Source of the DNA: Sporosalibacterium faouarense
GTDB lineage: Bacteria > Bacillota > Clostridia > Tissierellales > VENL01
NCBI RefSeq assembly: GCF_016765695.1
Contig: NZ_JAETGO010000084.1
Location: 31,399-95,398, forward strand
DNA: 64,000 nucleotides
Direction: 5' to 3'
The translations under genes were made by a program, and so were the position numbers. The notes below the pieces were generated by a model that did not search any database, was not told the origin of the DNA, and saw only the letters and a program-made list of their open reading frames with translations. Positions 36,117 to 44,601 of this stretch are shown here, one piece after another; the stretch's first letter is position 1, and each line of letters starts with the position of its first letter.

Positions 36117-36303
36117 TCAAATTCCAATATATTTCCCATAGACTAATTTGGCAAATTGTATCTCTGAATTTATTTTTCTAAGTTTATTAGCGATGTTCGT
36201 TCCTAAAGCACCACAAGCTATAATTATTTTCTTTACTTGTTTAACTTTTTTTCCTTTCTTCTCACATTTTATAAAATAAAAATAACTTTAAGTGCTTCTC
36301 CAT
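36117..36303 (-). pseudogene. Frameshifted small gene after larE
   Basis: An ATG at 36303 with AGAGGAG upstream, 20 bases after the larE stop, gives MEKHLKLFLFYKM then TGA. Removing one A from the AAAA run at 36268-36271 joins it to a second frame and yields a 60-residue product containing KCEKKGKKVKQVKK, IIIACGALGTNIANKLRK and ending VYGKYIGI before a TGA at 36117. The second frame has no start of its own. Either a recent frameshift or a base-calling error in a homopolymer. Family not recognised. Confidence 0.45.
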
Positions 36304-36323
36304 TAGCTACTCCTCTTTAATAA

Positions 36324-37136
36324 TTAATATGGCTTTTTTAATACCTCATTCATGCTCCCAGTTCTATATCCTCTCATATCTAAAGTCACGTAAGTGAAGC
36401 CTAGACCTTTAAAGTAATCTGAAACTTTATCTAAGATATCAGTATTAAAGAACTTAATCCTTTCTTCTGGGTACACTTCTATTCTTGCAATTTCCCCGTG
36501 ATGTCTAACTCTAAATTGATTAAATCCAAGTTCCCTTAAGTAATCTTCAGACTTTTCTACCATTAGAAGTTTTTCAGGGGTTATTTCCTGTCCATAAGGA
36601 AATCTTGAAGATAAACAAGCAAAAGCTGGCTTGTCCCATGTAGGAAGGTCTAGTCTTTTTGATAACACTCTTATATCATCTTTGGTTAATTCTGCTTCCT
36701 TTAAAGGACTTCTAACTTCTAAATCTTTAGCAGCTTTCATTCCCGGTCTAAAATCTCCAATATCATCAAAATTAGACCCATCTAGGACATATTTCATTCC
36801 ATGGGACTTTGCCACCTCTTGAACCTTTGTGAATAATTCATGTTTACAAAAATAGCATCTATTTGGAGGGTTCTTAGCAAATCCATCTATATCAGTTTCT
36901 TCAGACTCAATAATTATATGCTGTATATCTATATTTTTCACTAATTCACATGCTTCTTTAAATTCTCTTTGGGGATAAGTTGATGATGTGGCAGTTATTG
37001 CAATAGCTTTATCATCTAAAATGTCTTTACATACCTTTATAAGAAAAGTACTGTCAACTCCTCCAGAGAATGCAACAGCAGCACTTCCCAAGTCTTCTAG
37101 TATGCCTTTTAATTTGTTATACTTCTGTTCTAGCAT
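36324..37136 (-). CDS. larE: ATP-dependent sulfur transferase LarE
   Basis: About 270 residues from the ATG at 37136 (AGGAG and GAGG upstream). PP-loop FSGGVDSTFL binds ATP. LarE donates sulfur to build the nickel-pincer nucleotide cofactor of lactate racemase. Three cysteines are present, CYFC near residue 120 and CLSS near 180. This is the pattern of LarE forms that hold a [4Fe-4S] cluster and transfer sulfur repeatedly, rather than sacrificing a single Cys. No larA, larB or larC is in the window, so it may serve another thiolation. Confidence 0.92.
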   Translation of the reverse strand: MLEQKYNKLKGILEDLGSAAVAFSGGVDSTFLIKVCKDILDDKAIAITATSSTYPQREFKEACELVKNIDIQHIIIESEETDIDGFAKNPPNRCYFCKHELFTKVQEVAKSHGMKYVLDGSNFDDIGDFRPGMKAAKDLEVRSPLKEAELTKDDIRVLSKRLDLPTWDKPAFACLSSRFPYGQEITPEKLLMVEKSEDYLRELGFNQFRVRHHGEIARIEVYPEERIKFFNTDILDKVSDYFKGLGFTYVTLDMRGYRTGSMNEVLKKPY

Positions 37137-37228
37137 ATTTACCTCACTCCTTTGAAAAATTGATGTCAATAAAAACCATTGTTTATATGCTAAATAATAT
37201 CATAAAAACCTATCGTTTTTCCAGTGTT

Positions 37229-37357
37229 TTAATTACTCTTCTTACTTCCTGGATTATCTTTTTTATTTAAATCACAGCAATCCATAGGTCCTGATCCAAA
37301 TTCTTTTTTATTAGCTTCTTCTATTTTCTTAATTAATTTTTGAAACCACTTTTTCAT
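37229..37357 (-). CDS. LDCC-motif small putative metal-binding protein
   Basis: About 42 residues from the ATG at 37357 (AAGGAGGAG upstream): MKKWFQKLIKKIEEANKKEF, then GSGPMDCCDLNKK. It matches the clostridial LDCC-motif family of tiny proteins, with Met in place of Leu. The vicinal Cys pair could bind metal. Too short to say more. It lies between a Spo0E-like gene and larE and has its own sigma-A promoter upstream. Confidence 0.8.
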   Translation of the reverse strand: MKKWFQKLIKKIEEANKKEFGSGPMDCCDLNKKDNPGSKKSN

Positions 37358-37387
37358 AACTAACTCCTCCTTAATTTTCTGCTCTAA

Positions 37388-37417
37388 TATATAAAACTTA
37401 ACTATTAATGATGTCAA
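37388..37417 (-). promoter_or_regulatory. Sigma-A-type promoter of the LDCC gene
   Basis: TTGACA (37412-37417) and TATATA (37388-37393), 18 bases apart on the minus strand, about 30 bases upstream of the LDCC start. Confidence 0.5.
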
Positions 37418-37491
37418 CTTATAATACTTCTGGGGTATTTAACACAGTTTATGCATAGAACTGTTGTATATAGCACATGAAGTATTAAACA

Positions 37492-37665
37492 CTACCTTAA
37501 CCTATAATAGCTAACTAATAATTCATCTAGTTGAACACTTAGTCCATAAATTTCGTTATAGTCTTTATTCTGATCAATAGCAGTGTTAAGCTTATATCTT
37601 TGGTTTTCAATTTTATATATTATTTCAATATATTGTTTTAATTTGATGTTATTAGTTAAATTCAT
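37492..37665 (-). CDS. Spo0E-like aspartyl-phosphate phosphatase
   Basis: About 57 residues from the ATG at 37665, preceded by AAGGAGGG. A two-helix hairpin with the Spo0E signature near the C-terminus: LSVQLDELLVSYYR (the SxxxD motif). Family members dephosphorylate Spo0A~P and delay sporulation. The gene is 28 or so bases downstream of the predicted start site of a sigma-54 promoter, which would couple sporulation timing to the adjacent NtrC-type activator. Confidence 0.85.
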   Translation of the reverse strand: MNLTNNIKLKQYIEIIYKIENQRYKLNTAIDQNKDYNEIYGLSVQLDELLVSYYRLR

Positions 37666-37702
37666 GATAATACCCTCCTTAGCCATTTAATATATTTATA
37701 CT

Positions 37703-37719
37703 TTGCAAAATACATGCCA
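37703..37719 (-). promoter_or_regulatory. Sigma-54 promoter of the Spo0E-like gene
   Basis: TGGCATGTATTTTGCAA on the minus strand is a full match to TGGCAYG-N4-TTGCA, the -24/-12 consensus. It lies 38 bases upstream of the Spo0E-like ATG, directly downstream of the sigma-54 activator gene. Confidence 0.82.
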
Positions 37720-37863
37720 TATTAAATTTAATTTATTTTGGTTAAACAAAGGTATTAATCACTAAAAGTATGTTAAAAGGAATTTCAAAGTTTAATTAAT
37801 ATATAACCTAAAGATTTTATTGTCTTCAGTTTTTTACCCTTATGAATTTATAGTTTTATTACA

Positions 37864-39216
37864 CTATTTAGAAATATTGTATTTATCCATCCTATATAGT
37901 AAGGTATACCTTGTTATACCTAGAAGCTTTGCTGCTTTTGTTTGGTTATAGTCTGTTCTTTCAAGAGCCTGAATTATCATACTTTTAACCACTTCTTCAA
38001 GTTTAATCCCCTTACTGGGCAATTGAAATTTATGTGAGCCACTTGTAACTTCATTTTTAATTTCTTGGGGCAAACTCTCTAATTGTATTTTTTCTGAGTT
38101 AGATAGTATGACACATCTTTCAATTACATTCTCTAATTCTCTAATATTTCCCTTCCAATTATATCTTTTCAATCTTTCTAGTGCATCATTCTCTATACTC
38201 ATATTTAATCTACCCATTTGACACGAATATTTACGAATAAAATGTTTTACAAGTATAGGTATATCATCTCTTCTATCTCTAAGAGGAGGCACTTCTATTG
38301 GAATCACATTTAACCTATAGAATAAATCCTCTCTAAACTTATTTTCTTCTACCATTTTCTTCAAATCTTTATTAGTTGCTGCAATGACTCTTGTATCCAC
38401 TGTAATCGTTTCATTTCCACCAATTCTTTCAAATTCTCTTTCTTGCAAAACTCTAAGTAATTTTACCTGCATGGTTAAGCTAATTTCCCCAATCTCATCT
38501 AAAAAAATTGTTCCTTTATCTGCTCTATCAAATTTTCCAAGCTTTCTTTTCGTAGCTCCAGTAAAGGCGCCTTTCTCATATCCAAATAATTCACTTTCTA
38601 AGAGATTCTCTGGTAAAGCTCCACAATTAATTTTTACTAATTCTCCTTCAGACCTTTCACTATTTTTATGAATAAAATTTGCTATTAATTCCTTACCAGT
38701 TCCACTCTCACCTAAGATTAAGACATTAGCTTTTGTGGGCGCTACACGTAAACTAGTTTTTAATAATTCATTCATCTCATCACTTTCATAAACAATTTTT
38801 GTATCTGTTTCTCTTAATTTCTCTTTTAAATAACTTACTTCGTCAGTTAGATTTTTATAATCAATAGCTTTATTAATTATTATTTTTAATTCTTCAATAT
38901 CAAATGGTTTAGATAGGTAATCTAATGCTCCAATTTTCATTGCTTCAACAGCTGTTTTTGCACTACCATGGGCTGTAAGCATTATTACAGGAATTTCAGG
39001 ATTACTTTTCTTCATTTCTTTTAAAGCTTCAATACCATTCAATTTAGGCATCTTTAAATCCAATAATACTAAACTTGGTACATTTTTACTAAATAGTTCA
39101 AGGGCTTCTACTCCATTTGATGCTGATATAATATTATACCCCTCTTTGCTTAATGCCTTTTTTAAAGCCCAAATCATATTTTTCTCATCGTCAGCAATTA
39201 ATATAGTTTTCTTCAT
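37864..39216 (-). CDS. NtrC-family sigma-54-dependent response regulator
   Basis: About 450 residues. Receiver domain (1-120, phosphoacceptor in LVLLDLKMPKLNG), AAA+ domain (about 140-370) with Walker A GESGTGKE, the sigma-54 contact loop ESELFGYEKGAFTGA, and arginine-finger region, then a Fis-type helix-turn-helix (NQTKAAKLLGITRYTLLYRM). The ATG at 39216 has AAGGTGAT upstream and follows the kinase stop at once. Likely controls the sigma-54 promoters at 35970, 37703 and 40677. Confidence 0.95.
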   Translation of the reverse strand: MKKTILIADDEKNMIWALKKALSKEGYNIISASNGVEALELFSKNVPSLVLLDLKMPKLNGIEALKEMKKSNPEIPVIMLTAHGSAKTAVEAMKIGALDYLSKPFDIEELKIIINKAIDYKNLTDEVSYLKEKLRETDTKIVYESDEMNELLKTSLRVAPTKANVLILGESGTGKELIANFIHKNSERSEGELVKINCGALPENLLESELFGYEKGAFTGATKRKLGKFDRADKGTIFLDEIGEISLTMQVKLLRVLQEREFERIGGNETITVDTRVIAATNKDLKKMVEENKFREDLFYRLNVIPIEVPPLRDRRDDIPILVKHFIRKYSCQMGRLNMSIENDALERLKRYNWKGNIRELENVIERCVILSNSEKIQLESLPQEIKNEVTSGSHKFQLPSKGIKLEEVVKSMIIQALERTDYNQTKAAKLLGITRYTLLYRMDKYNISK

Positions 39217-39217
39217 A

Positions 39218-40639
39218 TTATTCATCACCTTTATCTTTTTTCATAGGTAGATATATGTTAATGGTAGTTCCAATTTTATGTTCACTATCAACATTTATAT
39301 AACCTAAATGATCTTGTATAATTCTATTTACGATTGACATGCCCAATCCGATTCCATCTTCTTTAGTTGTAAAAAATGGATTAAATATCTTTTTTAAATT
39401 TTCTTTCCTTATACCACATCCATTGTCTACAAAGCTTATTTTCACCCATTTATCTTCTATAATTGAACAGATTTTAATTTGTCCATTTTCTTTAATTGCT
39501 TGAACTGCATTAAAAATAATATTTATAAATACCTGTTTTAATTTCTCCTTATCTCCAAAAACTATGACACCATTCTCTATCTGATTAAATATCACTACAC
39601 TATGGTCTCTAGCGTATTTTTCAATAATTACTATAACATTTCTAATTAAATCACTAATATCTATATTCTCCATTAAAGACTCCTGTGGTTTGGCAAAGTT
39701 TAATAGGTTTTCTATTACCTTATTTGCCCTATTCACCTCATGTTCAATGATTTCTAAGCCCTCTTTTAATTCCATATCTTCAGTTTCATTTATTAAGACT
39801 TGACTTGTAGTTTTGATAATTCCCATAGGATTTCTAATTTCATGGGCGACCCCCGAAGCTAATTCACCTATTGTGGCTAATCTATCTGCTCTTATGGCCT
39901 GAGCTTCAAGGTTCTTTTCTTTTGATTTATTTTCAATAACTAGTACAAGTCCCCTTACTCTGTCTAAAATATCATATAAGGGAAATACACTCATTACTAA
40001 ATATATTTTCTCATTATCAATATCTATATCTAATCTGATATCTCTTATAGCTGCTTTCTGTACTTTTACTTGTTTAAGTATCTCTAGTACTTTTTTGTTT
40101 TTTACGATATTTTCAATGTTTTTATTTTCTTCAAATTGCTTTGTTATATTTAGTAGTTGTTGTCCCTCTTTGTTAACAGAAGTTATATTAAAATCTAAAT
40201 CTAAAGAAATAACACTTGCAGCAATGCTATCAACAATATTCTTTGTATAGTTTTGAAGCTTTGTCATTTCAAGTATCTTTTTTTCTAATAACTTTTGTTT
40301 ATTAACATCTAATTCAACTAACTTTCCAGTAATGACACCAATAGATATAAATAATATAATTTCGAAATATTGATTCAAGGATGATATATTAAACCCTTCC
40401 TTAAGTAGAATTAAATGTGGTGCATAAAGTATAGCAATGAATAGAGAAAAACCTAATCCACCTCTTAGCTTATATTTAAATGCAGCTAAAATAATCGGTA
40501 TATAATACAATCTTCTATAAAATATATGAAATTCCCATCTCATCATAAACTTTGTGTAATGTAATATTGTTATTATTATTATAAAAAAAGTTATTAACCA
40601 AAACTCTTTATCATAAATGTTTATCCTACTCTTTTTCAT
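39218..40639 (-). CDS. Membrane sensor histidine kinase with PAS domain, NtrB/AtoS-like
   Basis: 473 residues: about four membrane segments at 12-110, a coiled linker, a PAS domain at about 140-250, HisKA with SGVAHEIRNPMGIIKTT (His near 272), and HATPase with NIIFNAVQAIKENG and VDNGCGIRKENL. No large outer domain, so the signal is probably sensed in the membrane or by PAS (no haem or flavin motif is evident). It is the partner of the downstream NtrC-type regulator. Confidence 0.93.
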   Translation of the reverse strand: MKKSRINIYDKEFWLITFFIIIITILHYTKFMMRWEFHIFYRRLYYIPIILAAFKYKLRGGLGFSLFIAILYAPHLILLKEGFNISSLNQYFEIILFISIGVITGKLVELDVNKQKLLEKKILEMTKLQNYTKNIVDSIAASVISLDLDFNITSVNKEGQQLLNITKQFEENKNIENIVKNKKVLEILKQVKVQKAAIRDIRLDIDIDNEKIYLVMSVFPLYDILDRVRGLVLVIENKSKEKNLEAQAIRADRLATIGELASGVAHEIRNPMGIIKTTSQVLINETEDMELKEGLEIIEHEVNRANKVIENLLNFAKPQESLMENIDISDLIRNVIVIIEKYARDHSVVIFNQIENGVIVFGDKEKLKQVFINIIFNAVQAIKENGQIKICSIIEDKWVKISFVDNGCGIRKENLKKIFNPFFTTKEDGIGLGMSIVNRIIQDHLGYINVDSEHKIGTTINIYLPMKKDKGDE

Positions 40640-40676
40640 GCTTTCCCTCCTAAACCTTTCAATCTATTTAATATTA

Positions 40677-40744
40677 TTGCACATTTCATACCAAGTTAAA
40701 AGGTTACACATCACTATATCTGTTTTCATAATGTCAGTCATTAT
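40677..40744 (-). promoter_or_regulatory. Sigma-54-like promoter and upstream palindrome before the kinase gene
   Basis: TGGTATGAAATGTGCAA (40677-40693) has GG and GC ten bases apart and differs from consensus only in one T of TTGC and a C-to-T at the fourth base. It lies 38 bases upstream of the kinase ATG. ATAATGTCAGTCATTAT (40728-40744) is a palindrome with a five-base centre, placed where an activator could bind. Autoregulation is suggested. Confidence 0.55.
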
Positions 40745-40818
40745 AAGCTTGATTAATTATATGTTTTTTAGGTAGGAGAAAAGATTAGTCAATAGAAGAA
40801 GGTATTTTCTCCAAAAAA

Positions 40819-40842
40819 AAATAGCGACCTAGGTCGCTATTT
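40819..40842 (-). terminator. Terminator of the rnf operon
   Basis: A perfect 24-base palindrome followed by nine T on the minus strand, 14 bases after the rnfB stop. Confidence 0.92.
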
Positions 40843-40855
40843 CTTTATAATACAA

Positions 40856-41833
40856 TTATTTCATTTTTATTGCATCTTTTGGACACTTCTCATAGCAAAT
40901 GCCACATCCGATACATTTGTCCTCAATCACCTTGTGAATACCTTTTAATTCACCTTCTATTGCATCAACAGGGCATTTCTTAGCACATATTGTACAACCG
41001 ATACATTTGTCTTCGATTACCTCTGCTGTTTTTCTGCTTTCAAAATCTGCCCATATAGAATTAGTAGGACACTTTTCAGCACAAACCATACAGTTAGTAC
41101 ACTTGTCATAGTTAATCTTTGCCAACTTATTCTCAAATTCCATTGCGTCAAATGGACACGCTTTAACACATATCTGACATCCGATACAACCAACAGTACA
41201 TTTAACTTTAACATCCTTACCGAATTCCTTACTATTACAGTCAACTACAACCTTTTGATCATAAGGTGCCATTTCTATAACATTCTTAGGACATTCGACA
41301 ATACACTTTTCACATGCTGTACATTTTTCTTTATCTATATTTGCAATTCCATCAACGATTTTTATAGCATCAAATGGACATACTTCTACGCATGATCCTA
41401 ATCCTAAACATCCATAAGAACATGACTTACTTCCACCTTGTACCATCGCTGCTGATTTACAATCCTTGATTCCGTTATATTCAAATTTTTCTTGAGCGTT
41501 ACAGTCTTTTCCGCCACAGATAACTCTAGCTACTTGCTTTTCTCCAGCATCAGCACTTACTCCCATAATTGCACCTAAGGATTCTGCACATGATGAACCC
41601 CCAACTGGACAGCCATTTACTGGTGCTTTCTCAGAAGCCACAGCTTCAGCAAAAGCAGCACATCCTGGATACCCACAAGCTCCACAGTTTGCTCCTGGCA
41701 ACGCTTGTTGTATTTGCTCTACCTTTGGGTCTACTTTCACTTCAAATACTCTTGAAGCAATAGCCAGTCCTCCTCCGAAAAGAAGTCCTAATCCACCCAA
41801 ACTTAATACTGGATTTAAAATACTATCTAACAT
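40856..41833 (-). CDS. rnfB: Rnf complex subunit B (iron-sulfur protein)
   Basis: 325 residues: an N-terminal membrane anchor, an Fe-S domain with CGACGYPGCAAFAEA and CPVGG, and six ferredoxin-type CxxCxxCxxxCP motifs (CEVCPF, CIVECP, CVKACP, CAEKCP, CAKKCP, CYEKCP ends). It accepts electrons from ferredoxin. The long cluster wire is typical of clostridial RnfB. Last gene of the operon. Confidence 0.96.
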   Translation of the reverse strand: MLDSILNPVLSLGGLGLLFGGGLAIASRVFEVKVDPKVEQIQQALPGANCGACGYPGCAAFAEAVASEKAPVNGCPVGGSSCAESLGAIMGVSADAGEKQVARVICGGKDCNAQEKFEYNGIKDCKSAAMVQGGSKSCSYGCLGLGSCVEVCPFDAIKIVDGIANIDKEKCTACEKCIVECPKNVIEMAPYDQKVVVDCNSKEFGKDVKVKCTVGCIGCQICVKACPFDAMEFENKLAKINYDKCTNCMVCAEKCPTNSIWADFESRKTAEVIEDKCIGCTICAKKCPVDAIEGELKGIHKVIEDKCIGCGICYEKCPKDAIKMK

Positions 41834-41846
41834 ATTCTTTCACCTC

Positions 41847-42428
41847 CTATACTAGTCCAGTGAATCCTAGAAATGCTATTGACATTAATCCTGCTGTAAT
41901 TAAAGCAATAGGAAATCCTTTTAGTAATTCCGGAACATCTGCTAAAGCTACTCTCTCTCTAATACCAGCAAATAAAACTATTGCTATTAAGAAACCAACT
42001 GAAGCTCCAACTGCATGAATAGTTGTTTGAATTAAATTATATTCTTCTTGAATATTTAAGATAGCTAATCCTAATACTGCACAGTTAGTAGTTATAAGTG
42101 GTAAGAAAACTCCAAGAGCTTGATATAAACCAGGACTTGCTTTCTTAACAAACAACTCAACAAACTGTACAAGGGAAGCTATAACAAGAATAAATGCTAT
42201 CCATTGTAAATATTGTAATCCTAAATTATCAAGTATTGTAACTTGAATAATGTAGGTAATTATTGATGATAATGTCATAACAAAAGTTACTGCCATACCC
42301 ATACCGAAAGCTGTTTCAATCTGCTTTGAGACCCCCAAGAATGGACATATACCTAAGAATCTAGCTAAAACAAAGTTATTTACCAAAGCAGCACTAACAA
42401 ATATTGTAAATAATGCACCTATTTCCAT
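41847..42428 (-). CDS. rnfA: Rnf complex membrane subunit A
   Basis: 193 residues with six membrane segments. [14 protein letters not shown] near residue 25 and [12 protein letters not shown] near 110 hold the two conserved Cys that bind an Fe-S cluster with RnfE in the membrane. Its fold mirrors RnfE. It lies between rnfE and rnfB. Confidence 0.96.
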   Translation of the reverse strand: MEIGALFTIFVSAALVNNFVLARFLGICPFLGVSKQIETAFGMGMAVTFVMTLSSIITYIIQVTILDNLGLQYLQWIAFILVIASLVQFVELFVKKASPGLYQALGVFLPLITTNCAVLGLAILNIQEEYNLIQTTIHAVGASVGFLIAIVLFAGIRERVALADVPELLKGFPIALITAGLMSIAFLGFTGLV

Positions 42429-42443
42429 TTGCTACCCTCCTTA

Positions 42444-43046
42444 TTATACATTTTTAACTCTTCTGAGTTTTATCCAATTAAATATTGCTACTAATACGCC
42501 AAGAGCTAAGAAAGCACCAGGAGGCAATATCATTATAATTGCAGGTTTAAATGCTTCTCCAAATAGTTGAATCCCAAATACACTGCCTGCTCCAAGTATC
42601 TCTCTTACAGCACCAAGAACCATTAATGCCCATGTAAAGCCTAATCCCATTCCTAAACCATCTACAAATGAAATCAATGGTTTATTTTTAGATGCAAATG
42701 ATTCGGCACGCCCTAAAATTAAGCAGTTAACTATAATTAAAGGAATAAATAATCCTAACGATCTATATAAGTCAAGTGAAAATGCATGTAAAAACATACC
42801 TATTAATGTAACAAAAGTAGCAATTACAACAACATATGCAGGAATACGAATCTTGTTTGGAATCACTTTTCTGAGTAGTGAAACAACGACATTTGATCCC
42901 AACATAACAGCCGTAGTAGCAAGACCCATTCCCATACCGTCGATAACTGTAGTAGTAACAGCTAGCGTTGGACACATACCTAATAATTGTACAAAAACGG
43001 GATTCTCGTTTATAAGTCCATTTTTAAATTGCTTAAATATACCCAT
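42444..43046 (-). CDS. rnfE: Rnf complex membrane subunit E
   Basis: 200 residues, six membrane segments. GLINENPVFVQLLGMCPTLAVT and IIVNCLILGRAE carry the conserved Cys of the intramembrane cluster shared with RnfA. Spacing to neighbours is short (15 and 21 bases). Confidence 0.96.
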   Translation of the reverse strand: MGIFKQFKNGLINENPVFVQLLGMCPTLAVTTTVIDGMGMGLATTAVMLGSNVVVSLLRKVIPNKIRIPAYVVVIATFVTLIGMFLHAFSLDLYRSLGLFIPLIIVNCLILGRAESFASKNKPLISFVDGLGMGLGFTWALMVLGAVREILGAGSVFGIQLFGEAFKPAIIMILPPGAFLALGVLVAIFNWIKLRRVKNV

Positions 43047-43067
43047 CTCTTCACCTCCAATAATAAT

Positions 43068-43646
43068 CTATTCTGCTAGTATTGAATTATAAATTTCTCT
43101 AGCTATATTAACACCATCTGTTACAGCATTTGAAGAAATAGTTGCTCCAGTTAATGCTTGTATTTCATTATCCTTACTAGGAGGTGTTTTAACAACAACT
43201 ATTTCCTCATCAGTAGATTTGTCTTTATACTGATTTTGAAATTCTGCTTTTGTTGCATTGGCTCCTAATCCAGGAGTTTCTTGGTGACTTCCCACTTTCA
43301 TTCCTGTTAATTGGTTATCAACAGAAATTCCTGTTATTACTTCTATATTTGCACCATATCCTGGAGTAGCTGTCTTAATAGCATATCCAACAACTTCTTC
43401 TCCAGAGTACCCAACATATACTTCTACCACTTTAGAATTTTCCTCTTTTATCTTACTAAAAATATCTTCATCTATTTGTTTAAAGCTATCAGCCTGAGGT
43501 AATGCTTCTAGTCTTGCCTCTTTACTCGCTTCAGCTTCAACCTCTTGAATAACATCTTCAGTCACAGAGTTTGTAAGTCCTAATACAATAGCTGCCACTG
43601 ATGTTATTAATAATAATATTAATCCTAGTTTAATAACCTCACGCAC
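43068..43646 (-). CDS. rnfG: Rnf complex flavoprotein subunit G
   Basis: 192 residues: one membrane anchor and an FMN_bind domain with LTGATISSNAVTDGVN, whose Thr carries covalent FMN placed by ApbE. It overlaps rnfD by eight bases. The apbE gene in this window could modify it. Confidence 0.96.
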   Translation of the reverse strand: MREVIKLGLILLLITSVAAIVLGLTNSVTEDVIQEVEAEASKEARLEALPQADSFKQIDEDIFSKIKEENSKVVEVYVGYSGEEVVGYAIKTATPGYGANIEVITGISVDNQLTGMKVGSHQETPGLGANATKAEFQNQYKDKSTDEEIVVVKTPPSKDNEIQALTGATISSNAVTDGVNIAREIYNSILAE

Positions 43647-44583
43647 TTTGCTTCACCTCCCCAAATACTTTAGGGCGAGTATATTTGTCTATTAATGGAG
43701 CTGCTAAGTTCATTAGTAGAATAGAGTAAGATACACCTTCAGGATATCCTCCCTTTAATCTAATAACTACTGTTAACAAACCACATCCAACAGCAAATAT
43801 AATCTGACCTAATGATGTTACTGGTGATGATGAATAGTCTGTTGCCATATAGAACGCACCTAACATTAGTCCACCTGCAAATAAATGATAAAGCATATCA
43901 TTAAATCCTACACCAAAAGCTAATGTTAATACTGCAACAGTTCCTATATAAGCTAATGGAATTCTCCAATTGATTACTCCTCTATAAAGTAAATATATAC
44001 CACCCAAAATAAGTAAAATCGCTGATGTCTCTCCTAAACTACCTCCGATATTTCCAAGTAAAAGATCACTTAATGGAGGTAATGTTCCATCGGCAGCTTC
44101 ACCAGATAGAATAGCTAGAGGAGTTGCAGTACTCACTGCGTCAGCTCCAGGTGATACCCAATTAGTCATAATTACCGGCCATGAAGCCAATAACATTGCC
44201 CTAGCGCCTAGGGCTGGATTCATAAAGTTATGTCCTAACCCTCCAAATAATTGCTTAACAATAATGATTGCGAATGCTGAACCTACTACAGGTATCCACC
44301 AAGGGGCAGATGCCGGTATATTAAAGGCTAACAATAAACCTGTTACAACTGCACTTAAGTCCTTCACTGTAACTGGTCTCTTCATAGCTTTTTGACAAAT
44401 TATTTCTGTAACAACTGCTGTTACAACTGCAAGTACAATTAGCTTAACAGCGCTAAATCTGAAAAACCAAATACTGGCTAAAGTTGCAGGTAGCAGTGCT
44501 ATTAAAACATCTAACATCACACTACTTATAGTTTGCTTCGATCTAAGGTGTGGAGATGATGATGCAATTAAGTTATTATCCAT
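43639..44583 (-). CDS. rnfD: Rnf complex membrane flavoprotein subunit D
   Basis: About 314 residues from the ATG at 44583 (GGGAGG seven bases upstream). About nine or ten membrane segments. DAVSTATPLAIL near residue 145 is the site of the covalent FMN in the family. RnfD is homologous to NqrB and is thought to form part of the ion path. Confidence 0.95.
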   Translation of the reverse strand: MDNNLIASSSPHLRSKQTISSVMLDVLIALLPATLASIWFFRFSAVKLIVLAVVTAVVTEIICQKAMKRPVTVKDLSAVVTGLLLAFNIPASAPWWIPVVGSAFAIIIVKQLFGGLGHNFMNPALGARAMLLASWPVIMTNWVSPGADAVSTATPLAILSGEAADGTLPPLSDLLLGNIGGSLGETSAILLILGGIYLLYRGVINWRIPLAYIGTVAVLTLAFGVGFNDMLYHLFAGGLMLGAFYMATDYSSSPVTSLGQIIFAVGCGLLTVVIRLKGGYPEGVSYSILLMNLAAPLIDKYTRPKVFGEVKQSA

Positions 44584-44601
44584 ATTACTCCCTCCCATCA
44601 A

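Noticed and set aside
36262..36267. ATG-TGA as a selenocysteine codon in the small gene after larE
   Set aside because: Reading through TGA in that frame gives only seven more codons before a stop, and no selenocysteine insertion hairpin is evident. A frameshift explains the data better.
41017..41244. Frame within rnfB
   Set aside because: Shadow of the repetitive ferredoxin coding sequence.
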